Assembly (NCBI RefSeq): GCF_013314975.1
Contig: NZ_JABTYH010000011.1
Coordinates: forward strand, 62,001-126,000
Source of the DNA: Pseudarthrobacter oxydans
Lineage (GTDB): Bacteria > Actinomycetota > Actinomycetes > Actinomycetales > Micrococcaceae
Length of the DNA stretch: 64,000 bases
Direction: 5' to 3'
Below are positions 1 to 8,507 of the stretch, one piece after another; positions within the stretch are counted from its first letter, which is position 1; every line of letters begins with the position of its first letter. The translations under genes were made by a program, and so were the position numbers. A model generated the notes under the pieces. The model saw only the letters and a program-made list of their open reading frames with translations, had not been told where the DNA came from and searched no databases.

Positions 1-787
1 CGCCTTCGGGCTGCGGGTCCGGAAGGAAAAACCTGCGGACAGCGACCGCCTGGTCCGGGACATTGCCCGGCGGGTGGAACTCAGCGATGAACAGCTGTCC
101 AAGAACGTCGCTGAGCTGTCCGGCGGGCAGCAGCAGCGCGTGGCGGTGGCGAGGGCCCTGGTGCTGCGGCCCAAGATCCTCCTGCTGGACGAGCCGCTGT
201 CCAACCTGGATGCCAAGCTGCGCCACCAGCTCCGCCAGCAGCTCAAGGACTTGCAGAGCGAGTTCGGGATCACCACGGTGTACGTCACCCACGACCAGGA
301 CGAGGCCCTGGCCATGAGCGACCGGGTAGCCGTGTTCAACAAGGGCGTGGTGGAGCAGGTGGGGACGCCGCAGGAGATCTACGACCATTCGGCCACGGAG
401 TTCGTCTGCAACTTCATCGGGGACAGCTCGGCCTTGACGCCGGAGTTCGTAGCGGAGCTGAACCGGCTCTCAGGGGCGGGGCTCAGCCCGGACGCCAACT
501 CCTACCTGCGGGTGGAAAAGGCGTCCTTGAGTCCCGCGACTGAAGGAGGGGCCGCCGTCGGACTTCCCGGCACGGTGGTGTCCCGCACCTACCACGGCCT
601 TCACAGCCGGTACGTGGTGCGCAGCCACGGCGCCGACATCCGCCTCCTGGTGAAGGAAGAAGGCGGCGCCCACCACGGACCCGGCACCGAAACCACTGTG
701 TACCTGCAGCCTGCCCACGTTCTGCAGTACCACCCGGACACAGGCGCCGCCCTTCGGCAGCGGGACCCTGCAGCAGTCCTGCCATGA
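1..787 (+). CDS. ABC transporter ATP-binding protein, 5' truncated by window edge
   Basis: This is the C-terminal part of the nucleotide-binding subunit of an iron/polyamine-type importer; it hydrolyses ATP on the cytoplasmic side to drive uptake. The reading frame is open from nt 2, so the start and Walker A lie outside the window. Visible in order are the signature LSGGQQQR (about nt 115-138), Walker B ILLLDEP with D-loop SNLDAKLR (about nt 178-225), the H-loop VYVTHDQDEA (about nt 280-309), and a C-terminal TOBE-like domain. Its stop overlaps the permease start as ATGA (784-787), so the two are translationally coupled. The substrate cannot be told because no binding protein is visible here. 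Confidence 0.93.
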   Translation, partial: AFGLRVRKEKPADSDRLVRDIARRVELSDEQLSKNVAELSGGQQQRVAVARALVLRPKILLLDEPLSNLDAKLRHQLRQQLKDLQSEFGITTVYVTHDQDEALAMSDRVAVFNKGVVEQVGTPQEIYDHSATEFVCNFIGDSSALTPEFVAELNRLSGAGLSPDANSYLRVEKASLSPATEGGAAVGLPGTVVSRTYHGLHSRYVVRSHGADIRLLVKEEGGAHHGPGTETTVYLQPAHVLQYHPDTGAALRQRDPAAVLP

Positions 788-2604
788 GCAGCACGGCGGT
801 TCGCGCCATGGTCCGCTCCCCCTTCGTACTGATCGTGGGGGCCGTCCTGACCTGGTTCATCGCGGCATTCCTGGTCTGGCCCAACATCAACGTCCTGATC
901 GCGACGTTCTTCCCGGACGGCAGCTTTTCCGGGCGGGCCGCGGAAAAGCTCTTCTCGTCCCAGCGCGCCATGAAGGCGCTGGGCAACAGCTTCCTGCTGG
1001 CGGTGGCCTTGTCCATCACGGTGAACCTGGTGGGCGTGTTCATTGTCCTGGTGACGCACTACTTCCGGATCCGCGGTTCCAGGATCCTTTTCCTGGGGTA
1101 TGCGTCCACCTTCATCTACGGCGGCATCGTCCTGGCTGCCGGATACAAGTTCATCTACGGGGACAAGGGAATTGTCACGTCCCTGCTGGTCAAGGTGTTT
1201 CCCGGCATGGACCCCGCGTGGTTCTCCGGTTTCTTCGCCGTCCTGGTAGTGATGACGTTCGCCACCACCACCAACCACATGCTGTTCGTGGCCAACGCCC
1301 TGAAAGGCGTTGACTACCAGACCATTGAAGCGGCCCGGAACCTGGGGGCGTCCACCTGGACCATCCTGCGGCGGATCGTGCTGCCGATGCTTAAGCCGAC
1401 CCTGTTCGCCGTCACCATCCTGTCCTTCCTGACCGGGCTCGGCGCCCTGAGCGCTCCGCAGGTGCTCGGCGGACGCGACTTCCAGACCATCACCCCGATG
1501 ATCCTGACGTTCACCAACAGCCCCACCTCGCGGGACCTGGCGGCGCTGCTGGCCGTGATCCTGGGCCTGGCCACCATCCTGATGCTCGCCGTGATGTCCC
1601 GGCTGGAAAAGGGCGGCACGTACTTTTCGGTGTCCAAGGTGTCCTCGGCGCTGCAGAAGCAGGACATCACCAACCCTGTGGCCAACGTGGTGGTCCACGC
1701 GGTGGCCTACCTGCTGTTTGCGGTGTACACGCTGCCGGTGGTGCTGATTGTGCTGTACTCCTTTGCCGACGGCGCCGCGATCCAGACGGGCGAGCTGGCG
1801 TTTGGCAGCCTTACGCTGGAGAACTACCAGCGGGTCCTGACCCAGCAGTCCGGGCTGCGGCCGTTCATTGTGAGCGTGGTGTACAGCGCCCTGGCGGCAT
1901 TGATCGCCGTGGGCGGGCTCCTGTTTGTGGCCCGGCTGCTGCAGAAGTACAAGAACTGGGTAGCCTCGGTCTTCGAATACCTGCTCCACATTCCGTGGAT
2001 CCTGCCGTCCGCGCTCCTGGCCCTGGGCCTCATCATCAGCTACGACCACCCCAATCCCCTGGTGGGCGGGGCAGTCCTCACCGGGACCACCGTGATCCTG
2101 CTGATCGCTTTTGTCACAGTCAAGATCCCGTTCACGCTGCGCATGCTCAAGGCGTCCTTCGCCTCGGTCAACTCCTCCTTGGAGGAGGCTGCGGCCATCA
2201 TGGGCGCCAAGACCCTGTACGTCTTCCGGCGGATCCTCCTGCCGCTTGTGCTCCCGGCGGCCGCCGCCATCACGGCGCTGAACTTCAACAGCCTGCTGGA
2301 CGACTACGACACCGCGATCTTCCTGGCCCACCCCCTGGTCCAGCCGCTGGGCCTGGTCATCAAGGCCAATACCGACGGCGCGGAGGGCGTTGACGGAGTC
2401 GCCAACACGTTCGTCTACACGGTGCTGCTGATGGTCATCACCGGTGTGACCATGTATCTCGTCTATGGCCGCTCCAGCCGGGAGCGGTCCCGGAAGAAGA
2501 AGCTGCCAGCCGTCCCGCCGGCCTCCCAGGTTCCCGGTCCGGGGCTTCCCGGAACGCCGGTGGCCGGGGAGGACGCCGCGCAGCCTGCAGCTCCCGTGCG
2601 CTGA
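784..2604 (+). CDS. ABC transporter permease, two fused membrane domains (FbpB/ThiP type)
   Basis: Membrane channel of the importer whose ATPase ends at 787. The 606 residues hold two homologous BPD_transp_1 halves, each with an EAA loop that docks the ATPase: EAARNLGAS near residue 181 and EEAAAIMGA near residue 466. About twelve hydrophobic segments are spread over the length, as in Fe(III), thiamine or phosphonate permeases of this fused type. The C-terminal ~35 residues are a Pro/Ala-rich cytoplasmic tail. Its TGA is directly followed by the TCA (reverse-strand stop) of the convergent gene, leaving no intergenic base. The substrate is uncertain; iron or a polyamine is only a family-level guess. 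Confidence 0.92.
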   Translation: MSSTAVRAMVRSPFVLIVGAVLTWFIAAFLVWPNINVLIATFFPDGSFSGRAAEKLFSSQRAMKALGNSFLLAVALSITVNLVGVFIVLVTHYFRIRGSRILFLGYASTFIYGGIVLAAGYKFIYGDKGIVTSLLVKVFPGMDPAWFSGFFAVLVVMTFATTTNHMLFVANALKGVDYQTIEAARNLGASTWTILRRIVLPMLKPTLFAVTILSFLTGLGALSAPQVLGGRDFQTITPMILTFTNSPTSRDLAALLAVILGLATILMLAVMSRLEKGGTYFSVSKVSSALQKQDITNPVANVVVHAVAYLLFAVYTLPVVLIVLYSFADGAAIQTGELAFGSLTLENYQRVLTQQSGLRPFIVSVVYSALAALIAVGGLLFVARLLQKYKNWVASVFEYLLHIPWILPSALLALGLIISYDHPNPLVGGAVLTGTTVILLIAFVTVKIPFTLRMLKASFASVNSSLEEAAAIMGAKTLYVFRRILLPLVLPAAAAITALNFNSLLDDYDTAIFLAHPLVQPLGLVIKANTDGAEGVDGVANTFVYTVLLMVITGVTMYLVYGRSSRERSRKKKLPAVPPASQVPGPGLPGTPVAGEDAAQPAAPVR

Positions 2605-3660
2605 TCAGCCGGCGGAACCGCTGACGACGGCGGCGCGGGCGTTCCGCCGTCGGGCCAGCTTGAGGAGGCCGTCACGCAGCGGCTGGGCACCGTCCGCAAA
2701 GGCGACGCGCCCCATGGCAGAGGACGCCAGGCTGAGGGCGCGGGTCCTTGGCCGACGCTGCCGGTCGTAGGCACGCAGTGCGTGGCCTTCGGGCAGCGTG
2801 TTGAGGAGGTCAGCCAGTGTTACGGCATCCACCAGCGACTCGCAGGCGCCGCGCCCCAGGGTGGGCAGCATGGCGTGGGCGGCATCGCCGATGAGCACGG
2901 TCCGCCCGCGGACGTAGGAGCCAAGATGTGGAACTGTCCAGATCCGCTGGACCAGGCATGCTTCGGGCGTGGCTGCGGCCAGCGTGCGGCGGATGGCGGG
3001 CGCGTGGCTGGAATAGCGCTCCCGGGCGTATTCCAGGGCTGATGCTGCGTCAATTCCGTACGGGCCCATCGCGGACCGGTAGCTGGCCCACCAGAAGGAC
3101 CCTCCCCGGGCGGCAGCCATGCCGAACAGGTCGCCGCGGCCCCAGTATTCGCCCACCTCGTCCTGGCTGACCGGAGCAGGCAGGGTCCCGCGGAGGGCGA
3201 GATACGGGGTGAGGCGGGCCTCCGTTCCGGCGCCCCAGACCTCCCGCCGGACTGCGCTGTGCACGCCGTCAGCACCGACCACTAGGCTGCCGTCGTCGGG
3301 AAGTGACCTGACGGTGCTGGTGATCCGGCGGACGGTTCCCGGGACGGCACCGTCCAGCAACCGCAGCAGGTCAGCCCGGGAAATGCCAAACATCTCCCCC
3401 GCGTTGACGGTGATCCAGGGCTCTCCCTGGGCGTCACGGACCGATCCGCTGCCGAGCACCGGGCTGACCGCCCGCGCCTCTTCAAGGACTCCCAGCCGCG
3501 CAAGGGCACGTTGGGCGTTGGGCCACATCCCCAGCGCGTGGCCCACGGCCGGCAGCCCAGGCCGTTTCTCGTACAGCGTCACCTGGAACCGGCTGTGGTC
3601 CAGGGCCGCGGCCAGCGCCAGGCCGGCAATGCCGCCGCCAACAATCGAGATTGTGTCCAT
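2605..3660 (-). CDS. FAD-dependent monooxygenase (PHBH/UbiH fold)
   Basis: A 351-residue flavoprotein hydroxylase. It has the dinucleotide motif GGGIAG (residues 8-13), the GADG fingerprint (129-132) and the flavin-ribityl GD motif in IGDAAHAMLPTLGRG (G258-D259), so the FAD-binding scaffold is complete. Family members hydroxylate aromatic or polyketide-like substrates using NAD(P)H and O2; the substrate here is unknown. The ATG at 3660 faces the TetR gene across 56 bp containing a perfect ACTAC-N4-GTAGT repeat, so control by that regulator is likely. Fourteen kilobases separate it from the pca genes, so no link to that pathway is claimed. Confidence 0.88.
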   Translation of the reverse strand: MDTISIVGGGIAGLALAAALDHSRFQVTLYEKRPGLPAVGHALGMWPNAQRALARLGVLEEARAVSPVLGSGSVRDAQGEPWITVNAGEMFGISRADLLRLLDGAVPGTVRRITSTVRSLPDDGSLVVGADGVHSAVRREVWGAGTEARLTPYLALRGTLPAPVSQDEVGEYWGRGDLFGMAAARGGSFWWASYRSAMGPYGIDAASALEYARERYSSHAPAIRRTLAAATPEACLVQRIWTVPHLGSYVRGRTVLIGDAAHAMLPTLGRGACESLVDAVTLADLLNTLPEGHALRAYDRQRRPRTRALSLASSAMGRVAFADGAQPLRDGLLKLARRRNARAAVVSGSAG

Positions 3661-3672
3661 GCACGTAATTTT

Positions 3673-3686
3673 ACTACTTTTGTAGT
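3673..3686. promoter_or_regulatory. Candidate TetR operator between divergent genes
   Basis: ACTAC (3673-3677), a TTTT spacer and GTAGT (3682-3686) form a perfect inverted repeat, and a further T/A pair (3671 and 3688) extends it with one mismatch. It lies in the 56-bp gap between the FAD monooxygenase and TetR starts, where a TetR repressor would normally bind to control both. The binding itself is inferred. Confidence 0.6.
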
Positions 3687-3716
3687 GATCCGGAAGGGGT
3701 CAATTACACTGGGCGC

Positions 3717-4256
3717 ATGCCTGACCGCCGGACCCATCTCCTTGATGCCGCCCTGGCCGTCGTGGCTGACAAAGGAATGAAGGGCCTTACCCACCGGGCC
3801 GTGGACGCCGCCGCGCAGGTGGCGGAAGGGACCACCTCCAACTATTTCCGCAACCGAACCGCCCTGGTGGAAGCGGTGCTGGACCGCCTGGAGCACCTGG
3901 ACACCCAGCTGCTCCGGGACCAGGGAGCGGCTGGTCCGCCGCGGAACCTCGAGGAACTTGCGGGCCAACTGGCTTCCATGCTGCTGGCGCTGGCCGGCGA
4001 GCACGCGGGCCTGACCCGCGCCCGGCTGGCCCTTTCGCTGGACCGGCCGGAAGCGGTGACTGCCGGGCATTTCCGGCTGGTGGGCGGCCTGGTCCCGGCC
4101 CTCACCGCGCTGGGGGTGCCCGATGCAGCCGCCCGGGCACGGGACCTGGCGGATTACGGCGACGGCGTCCTGCTCCACCTGCTCACGGTCAGGCGGGACG
4201 AGCGGCCTGATGCCGCGTCCATCGCAGCCGCAGTCCGCCGGCTGCTCGCCCCCTAA
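3717..4256 (+). CDS. TetR/AcrR family transcriptional regulator
   Basis: A 179-residue repressor-type protein. The N-terminal ~60 residues form the TetR DNA-binding domain: a helix starting HLLDAALAVVADKG, then a helix-turn-helix around LTHRAVDAAAQ and the typical GTTSNYF recognition stretch. The remaining C-terminal part is a helical ligand-binding and dimerisation domain with no recognisable ligand specificity. It is divergent from the FAD monooxygenase and shares the 3673-3686 palindrome with it, which suggests autoregulation plus control of the monooxygenase. The first ATG after the palindrome was taken as the start. Confidence 0.9.
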   Translation: MPDRRTHLLDAALAVVADKGMKGLTHRAVDAAAQVAEGTTSNYFRNRTALVEAVLDRLEHLDTQLLRDQGAAGPPRNLEELAGQLASMLLALAGEHAGLTRARLALSLDRPEAVTAGHFRLVGGLVPALTALGVPDAAARARDLADYGDGVLLHLLTVRRDERPDAASIAAAVRRLLAP

Positions 4257-4292
4257 GGCGCCTCCCGCCGTCGCCCCTTTCCCCGGAGCGTG

Positions 4293-5480
4293 TCAGGCGT
4301 GGCCGGGCCAGCCGGTGTAGGCCTCCGCCAGGTAGGCCATGCCGTGCCTGGACGACACCACGGAGTTGAGCTCGCCGAGCTGGCGTGCCCGGGAGAAGTC
4401 GTCCGCATCGGCGGGGGTGTGCAGCATGGTGGTCATCCAGTAGGAGAACTGCTGCGCCTTCCACACCCGCTCCAGGGCGCGGTCGCTGAAGGAGTCCAGC
4501 AGGTGGTCAGAGCCAGAGTTGTAATGGGTATCCAGACCCTCGAAGAGCATCTTGACGTCGTGGATGGCGAGGTTGAGGCCTTTGGCGCCAGTGGGCGGGA
4601 CCGTGTGGGCGGCGTCGCCGGCGAGGAACAGGTTGCCGTGGCGCATGGGCGTATGAACGAAGCTGCGGAAGGGCAGGACCATCTTGTCGATGACCGGGCC
4701 CTCCTTGAGCTCAAAACCGTTGCCGTTGACCCTGCTGCGGAACTCCGCCCAGATCCGGTCGTCATCCCACTCCGCCACGTTCTCCTTGGGATCGCACTGG
4801 AAGTACATGCGCTGGACGGTCTCGGTCCGCTGGCTGATCAGGGCAAAACCGTTGGCGGAGTTGGCGTAGATCAACTCGTCAGCGCTGCGCGGAGCCTCGG
4901 CCAGGATGCCGAACCAGGCAAACGGGTACTCGTGGAAGTACCACTTGCGGCTGGCCTCGGGTATCTGGAAGCGGCAGTGGCTGCGGGACCCGTCGGCACC
5001 CACCAGGAAGTCGGCCTGGATCTCAAACTCCACCCCTTCGGCGTCCGTGAACCAGGCCCTTGGCTTCCCTTCCAGGTCATGCACGGTGGTGTCCGTGACG
5101 CTGTAGCGGACGTCGCCGCCGTCGGCCTTCCTGCGGGCGGCGAGGTCCAGGAACACGTCGGTCTGCGGGTAGAGCCAGACGGACTCCCCCACCAGGTCCT
5201 TGAAGTCCACGCGGTGGCTCTCGCCGTTGAACCGCAGTTCGATGCCGTCGTGCCGGTCGCCGTCGCGCAGCACCCGGTCCGAGACGCCGCTGTCCACGAG
5301 CATGTTGACGGTGCCGTGCTCCAGGATGCCCGCCCGGACGGTCTCCGAGATGTCCTTGTGGCTGCGGACTTCAATGACGGTGGACTCGATGCCGGCCTTG
5401 GCCAGCAAGTGGGACAGCATCAGGCCGGCAGGGCCTGCGCCCATGATGGCCACCTGGGTGGTGATGATGGTGCGGGGCAT
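4293..5480 (-). CDS. pobA: 4-hydroxybenzoate 3-monooxygenase
   Basis: A flavin hydroxylase converting 4-hydroxybenzoate to protocatechuate with NAD(P)H and O2. At 395 aa it matches the family length (about 394). The start at 5480 was chosen because MPRTIITTQVAIMGAGPAG begins the FAD domain (GAGPAG 14-19); an upstream in-frame extension lacks similarity. It also has GADG (161-164) and AGDAAHTVPPTGAKG with GD at 288-289. Substrate residues equivalent to Tyr201, Ser212 and Tyr385 of the Pseudomonas enzyme appear as Y205 (in ELIY), S216 and Y388 (in AEAY). The product feeds the pca genes about 14 kb away. An IclR gene lies upstream on the same strand, separated by 132 bp. Confidence 0.95.
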   Translation of the reverse strand: MPRTIITTQVAIMGAGPAGLMLSHLLAKAGIESTVIEVRSHKDISETVRAGILEHGTVNMLVDSGVSDRVLRDGDRHDGIELRFNGESHRVDFKDLVGESVWLYPQTDVFLDLAARRKADGGDVRYSVTDTTVHDLEGKPRAWFTDAEGVEFEIQADFLVGADGSRSHCRFQIPEASRKWYFHEYPFAWFGILAEAPRSADELIYANSANGFALISQRTETVQRMYFQCDPKENVAEWDDDRIWAEFRSRVNGNGFELKEGPVIDKMVLPFRSFVHTPMRHGNLFLAGDAAHTVPPTGAKGLNLAIHDVKMLFEGLDTHYNSGSDHLLDSFSDRALERVWKAQQFSYWMTTMLHTPADADDFSRARQLGELNSVVSSRHGMAYLAEAYTGWPGHA

Positions 5481-5612
5481 GGTTTTCTCGCTTCGTTGCG
5501 GGGCCGCTGCTGCGCGGCCGTGTGGTGCTTCTGCCAACAGTGTGCGCTCCGGCAGGTGAGCGGCGTTACATGAATTCCGTTCAACAGAAGGAGCCGGACG
5601 CTGGGCGGCGGA

Positions 5613-6356
5613 CTACGCGTCGTTCAGCCTGCGCGCAATACCCCTGGCTGCTGTCTGCAGTGCGGGCACCAGTGCCTGCAGGCGCATCTCGCGCAAAGGG
5701 ACCACGACGCCGAGCGAGGCCACCGCGCGCTGGCGGGGGTCCAGCACGGGGACGGCGATCCCCCACGTGTCCGGGTCCACCACGCCCTTCAGCTGGGCAA
5801 AGCCCTGGTGGAACGTTTCGCTGAGCAACACCCGGACAGCATCGGTGGCGACCTTCCCGTCCGGGTCCGCGAACTGGTCCAGGTACTGGCTTTGCAGCAG
5901 CCTGTCCTGGTGGGCCATCAGCGCCAGTCCCGCGGACGAGGTATGGACGGGCATCCGGCCGGCCACCCTGGCCCGGTTGGCCACGGACCCGAGGCGGGAC
6001 AACCGTTCAACAAAAAGCGCATCCCAGCCGTCCAGCACGGCCAGGTTCACATTCTGGTTGAGGACCTGCTGGATGTCCTCCATGAACGGCATGGCCGCCT
6101 GCCGCAGGGCAAGGGTGGGTGCGGTGCGGTTGACCAGTTCCCAGAGCCGCAAGCCGGGGCGCACCAGGCCGCCGGGGCCGGCGTCCAGGAGGCCGTGGGC
6201 CGCGAGCTGGCGGACCAGCCGGTGGGCTGTGGTGAGCGGCAGGCCCGAGCGTTCGGCCAGTTCGGACAGCTGCAGGGCGCTGACATCCTCCGGGAAGGCG
6301 GAAAGCAGGCGGACAATGCGGTCCACCACCGAATCACCCGAGGCAGAATTCGCCAC
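5613..6356 (-). CDS. IclR-family regulator, probably of pobA
   Basis: A DNA-binding regulator of about 247 aa with an N-terminal winged helix (DSVVDRIVRLLSAF, then LQLSELAERSGLPLTTAHRLV) and a C-terminal IclR effector domain. The open frame runs back to 6455, but that would overlap the neighbouring gene's coding end. The GTG at 6356, about eight bases after GGAAG, is preferred; the exact start is uncertain. It sits just upstream of pobA on the same strand, so a PobR-like role sensing 4-hydroxybenzoate is the natural inference. TTCCGTT-S-AA occurs both before pobA (5575-5584) and before this gene (6369-6378) and may be its recognition element. Confidence 0.85.
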   Translation of the reverse strand: MANSASGDSVVDRIVRLLSAFPEDVSALQLSELAERSGLPLTTAHRLVRQLAAHGLLDAGPGGLVRPGLRLWELVNRTAPTLALRQAAMPFMEDIQQVLNQNVNLAVLDGWDALFVERLSRLGSVANRARVAGRMPVHTSSAGLALMAHQDRLLQSQYLDQFADPDGKVATDAVRVLLSETFHQGFAQLKGVVDPDTWGIAVPVLDPRQRAVASLGVVVPLREMRLQALVPALQTAARGIARRLNDA

Positions 6357-6417
6357 CGCACGCACCGCTTCCGTTGAATGGGACGATTCCAGCCTACCTT
6401 CGTGGCAGGTGAGGCGG

Positions 6418-7575
6418 CTATGGCACGTTGGCCGGTGCCGCCGTCGTGCGTCCACGGAGGCGGCGCCACCCGCCCGGGGCCAGGACCACGGCGATGCCGA
6501 CGGCGGCGCCGATCACCGTTTCAATGATGCGGTCCCGGAGCAGGATGGTTGGCGATGCGGGGACCACGAGGAGGGTGGACACCAGCGCCAGGGGCGTGAC
6601 GAAGATCTGGGCCAGCAGGTACTGCCGGATGATGAACATCTCGGCGCCGAACTGGCACAGCGCCATGACCAGGACGGTCTGCCACGGCTGCAGGCCCAGC
6701 AGCAGGATGCCCGCCATCACCACAAGCCCCAGCACGGTGCCGATGATCCTTTGCACCCCGCGGCGGACCCGGTGGCGGGTGGTGTGGCCCACCAGCGGAA
6801 CGACGGCGGCCACCATGGCCCAGTAGTTGTGGCCGAACCCAAGGCGGCTGCCGGCCCAGGTGGCCAGCGCACCGGCCAGCCCGGCAGCCACCAGGTAGCC
6901 CAAGCCCTCAAGCAGGGCAGCGCGCTTCTCGTCGGGCGTGCGGCGGATGGGGCGCGGCCGGGACCATGCTGTCCGGCGGCTGGGCAGGATCCGGGAGGAG
7001 AACCCGATCAGCAGGCAGAAGGCGGTGGTGAGGGCGGCTACCAGCATGCCCTCCCACAGCGGCGGCTGGTTGGGGATGGAGGCAATGGCCGCGAACGCAA
7101 AGATATGGAAGAGGGACCCGGCCGGGCGCAGGCGGAACCACGAGATAGCCACCGAACAGCCGCCTGCCACCAGCGTGGTGGCCAGGACCAGGAGCCACGT
7201 GGTCCCGGCGGGGTCCAGCCCCCAGGCTCCGCCGGCCCGGGCAGCGAGCGCTGCGAGGAGAATGACCAGCAGCATCAGCAAACCGGCCCGCAGCTGCAGC
7301 GCGAAACGGATGCCGTGGGGTTCGCCGCGGCCGTAGATGCCGGTGAAAGCCCCGAACGACGCGAAGATGGCAAGGTCCAGCCGGCCCAGCAGCACAAGCG
7401 TGAAGAGCGGCACGAAGACACCCACCGCGCATCTGAGGGCCGGGTGGTGGTCCTTGTTGGCGGGGGCAATGCTGAACATCTCGGCGAGCATCTTCACGTG
7501 GAGCGGGGCCTTCCTGCGGTGCCGGGCGTCTGGGATCTGTTTTTGGTGAGACGGGCGGCCGCGCTGACGTTCCAT
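6418..7575 (-). CDS. FUSC-family integral membrane protein
   Basis: About 385 aa, rich in hydrophobic helices arranged in two clusters separated by a basic cytoplasmic stretch (ILPSRRTAWSRPRPIRRTPDEKR), the architecture of FUSC/aromatic-acid-exporter-like proteins. Members are implicated in efflux of aromatic acids or fusaric acid, but the substrate of this one is unknown. The open frame extends to 7734; the ATG at 7575 is preferred because AGGA lies at a proper distance before it and the upstream part is arginine-rich noise overlapping the divergent gene. Its position beside pobA makes hydroxybenzoate efflux conceivable, though this is only context. Confidence 0.78.
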   Translation of the reverse strand: MERQRGRPSHQKQIPDARHRRKAPLHVKMLAEMFSIAPANKDHHPALRCAVGVFVPLFTLVLLGRLDLAIFASFGAFTGIYGRGEPHGIRFALQLRAGLLMLLVILLAALAARAGGAWGLDPAGTTWLLVLATTLVAGGCSVAISWFRLRPAGSLFHIFAFAAIASIPNQPPLWEGMLVAALTTAFCLLIGFSSRILPSRRTAWSRPRPIRRTPDEKRAALLEGLGYLVAAGLAGALATWAGSRLGFGHNYWAMVAAVVPLVGHTTRHRVRRGVQRIIGTVLGLVVMAGILLLGLQPWQTVLVMALCQFGAEMFIIRQYLLAQIFVTPLALVSTLLVVPASPTILLRDRIIETVIGAAVGIAVVLAPGGWRRLRGRTTAAPANVP

Positions 7576-7658
7576 CAAAAATCCTACGCCCGCCATGCTT
7601 CGCACGATCGGAACGGCCGGGCAACACCGCCGAAACAGCACCACGCGATCCTTGGACC

Positions 7659-8501
7659 ATGAAGCCCGGTGCAAGCAAGACCCCCGCGTCTGAACTGAGC
7701 TGCGAAGTCTGCGGCCTGATGCCCGAACCAACAAGGACCCGGCTGACCCTGGCCAACGTGGCCGTGATGCTGCCGATCGAGCTCCTGGTCCACGCCCTGG
7801 TGGTGGACACCCCGCTTCCCTACCTGGCCAAGGTCCTTGTGCTGACCGTTACCGCCACTGTCCTGGTCATCTGGGTGGCTGAGCCCTCCGCGGCGCGGGT
7901 GCTTCGCGGATGGCTGCACGCACCGGCGCTGCGGCACCGGCGCCGGCTTACCGGGGCGCCGGCGTTGTGGCGGGCACGCACCGTCCTGCAGGATGAACCG
8001 GGGGCGCTGCAGAAAGTCACCAAGGCCCTGGCCCGGCTGGACACCAATATCCTGAGCATCCACGTCCATCCGGTGGCCGGCGGCGTGCTGGACGAGTTTG
8101 TGCTGTCCACGCCCGGCGACGTGGATGAATACCAGCTGCTGGAGGCGCTGCACCTGGCCGGCGGTACACACTCCCACGTGTGGCCAACCACCGCGCTGGC
8201 GATGGCGGACGGGCAGACAAAGGCGCTGAGCCTGGCGGCGCGGATCGCTGATGCGCCGGACGAGCTTCCGCTGGCCGTGGCTGAGCTCCTGCGGGCACGG
8301 ATCCTTTCCCCTGCCGAGGCGCTGCTGGAAAGGCACGACGCCGGCACCCGGCTTAAGATCCCGACGGCCTGGCACGGCCCCATCACTTTTGTGCGGCCGG
8401 GGGAACCGTTCACTCCCGCTGAATCAGCCCGGGCCCACCGCCTCGCGGAGCTCGCCGAGATCCTGGCGCACCGGCCTGCTCCGTCCCGGCCAAGCAGGTA
8501 G
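7659..8501 (+). CDS. Membrane-anchored ACT-domain protein
   Basis: A 280-aa protein of unknown function. The N-terminus has a CxxC pair (C15, C18), followed by two hydrophobic segments (about residues 30-75), a basic linker (HRRRLTG) and an ACT-like domain (about 103-175) with the typical start RTVLQDEPGALQKVTKALARLDTNILSI-type pattern, which usually binds amino acids. The C-terminal ~100 residues are helical with no recognised family. It is divergent from the FUSC gene with about 80 bp between starts. A membrane amino-acid sensor is a reasonable inference, but no partner or output domain is visible. Confidence 0.75.
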   Translation: MKPGASKTPASELSCEVCGLMPEPTRTRLTLANVAVMLPIELLVHALVVDTPLPYLAKVLVLTVTATVLVIWVAEPSAARVLRGWLHAPALRHRRRLTGAPALWRARTVLQDEPGALQKVTKALARLDTNILSIHVHPVAGGVLDEFVLSTPGDVDEYQLLEALHLAGGTHSHVWPTTALAMADGQTKALSLAARIADAPDELPLAVAELLRARILSPAEALLERHDAGTRLKIPTAWHGPITFVRPGEPFTPAESARAHRLAELAEILAHRPAPSRPSR

Positions 8502-8507
8502 GAAGCC

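Noticed and set aside
601..2331. Very long minus-strand open frame (576 codons) opposite the ABC permease
   Set aside because: It is the antisense shadow of a strong permease gene in high-GC DNA; composition (Gln/Gly/His/Arg-rich) matches no family and no ribosome site was seen.
4290..5573. Long plus-strand open frame opposite pobA
   Set aside because: Antisense shadow; pobA has complete FAD motifs and substrate residues on the minus strand.
5767..7662. Plus-strand open frame of 631 codons across the IclR and FUSC genes
   Set aside because: It covers two recognisable minus-strand genes and their gap and shows low-complexity Arg/Gly/Gln composition.
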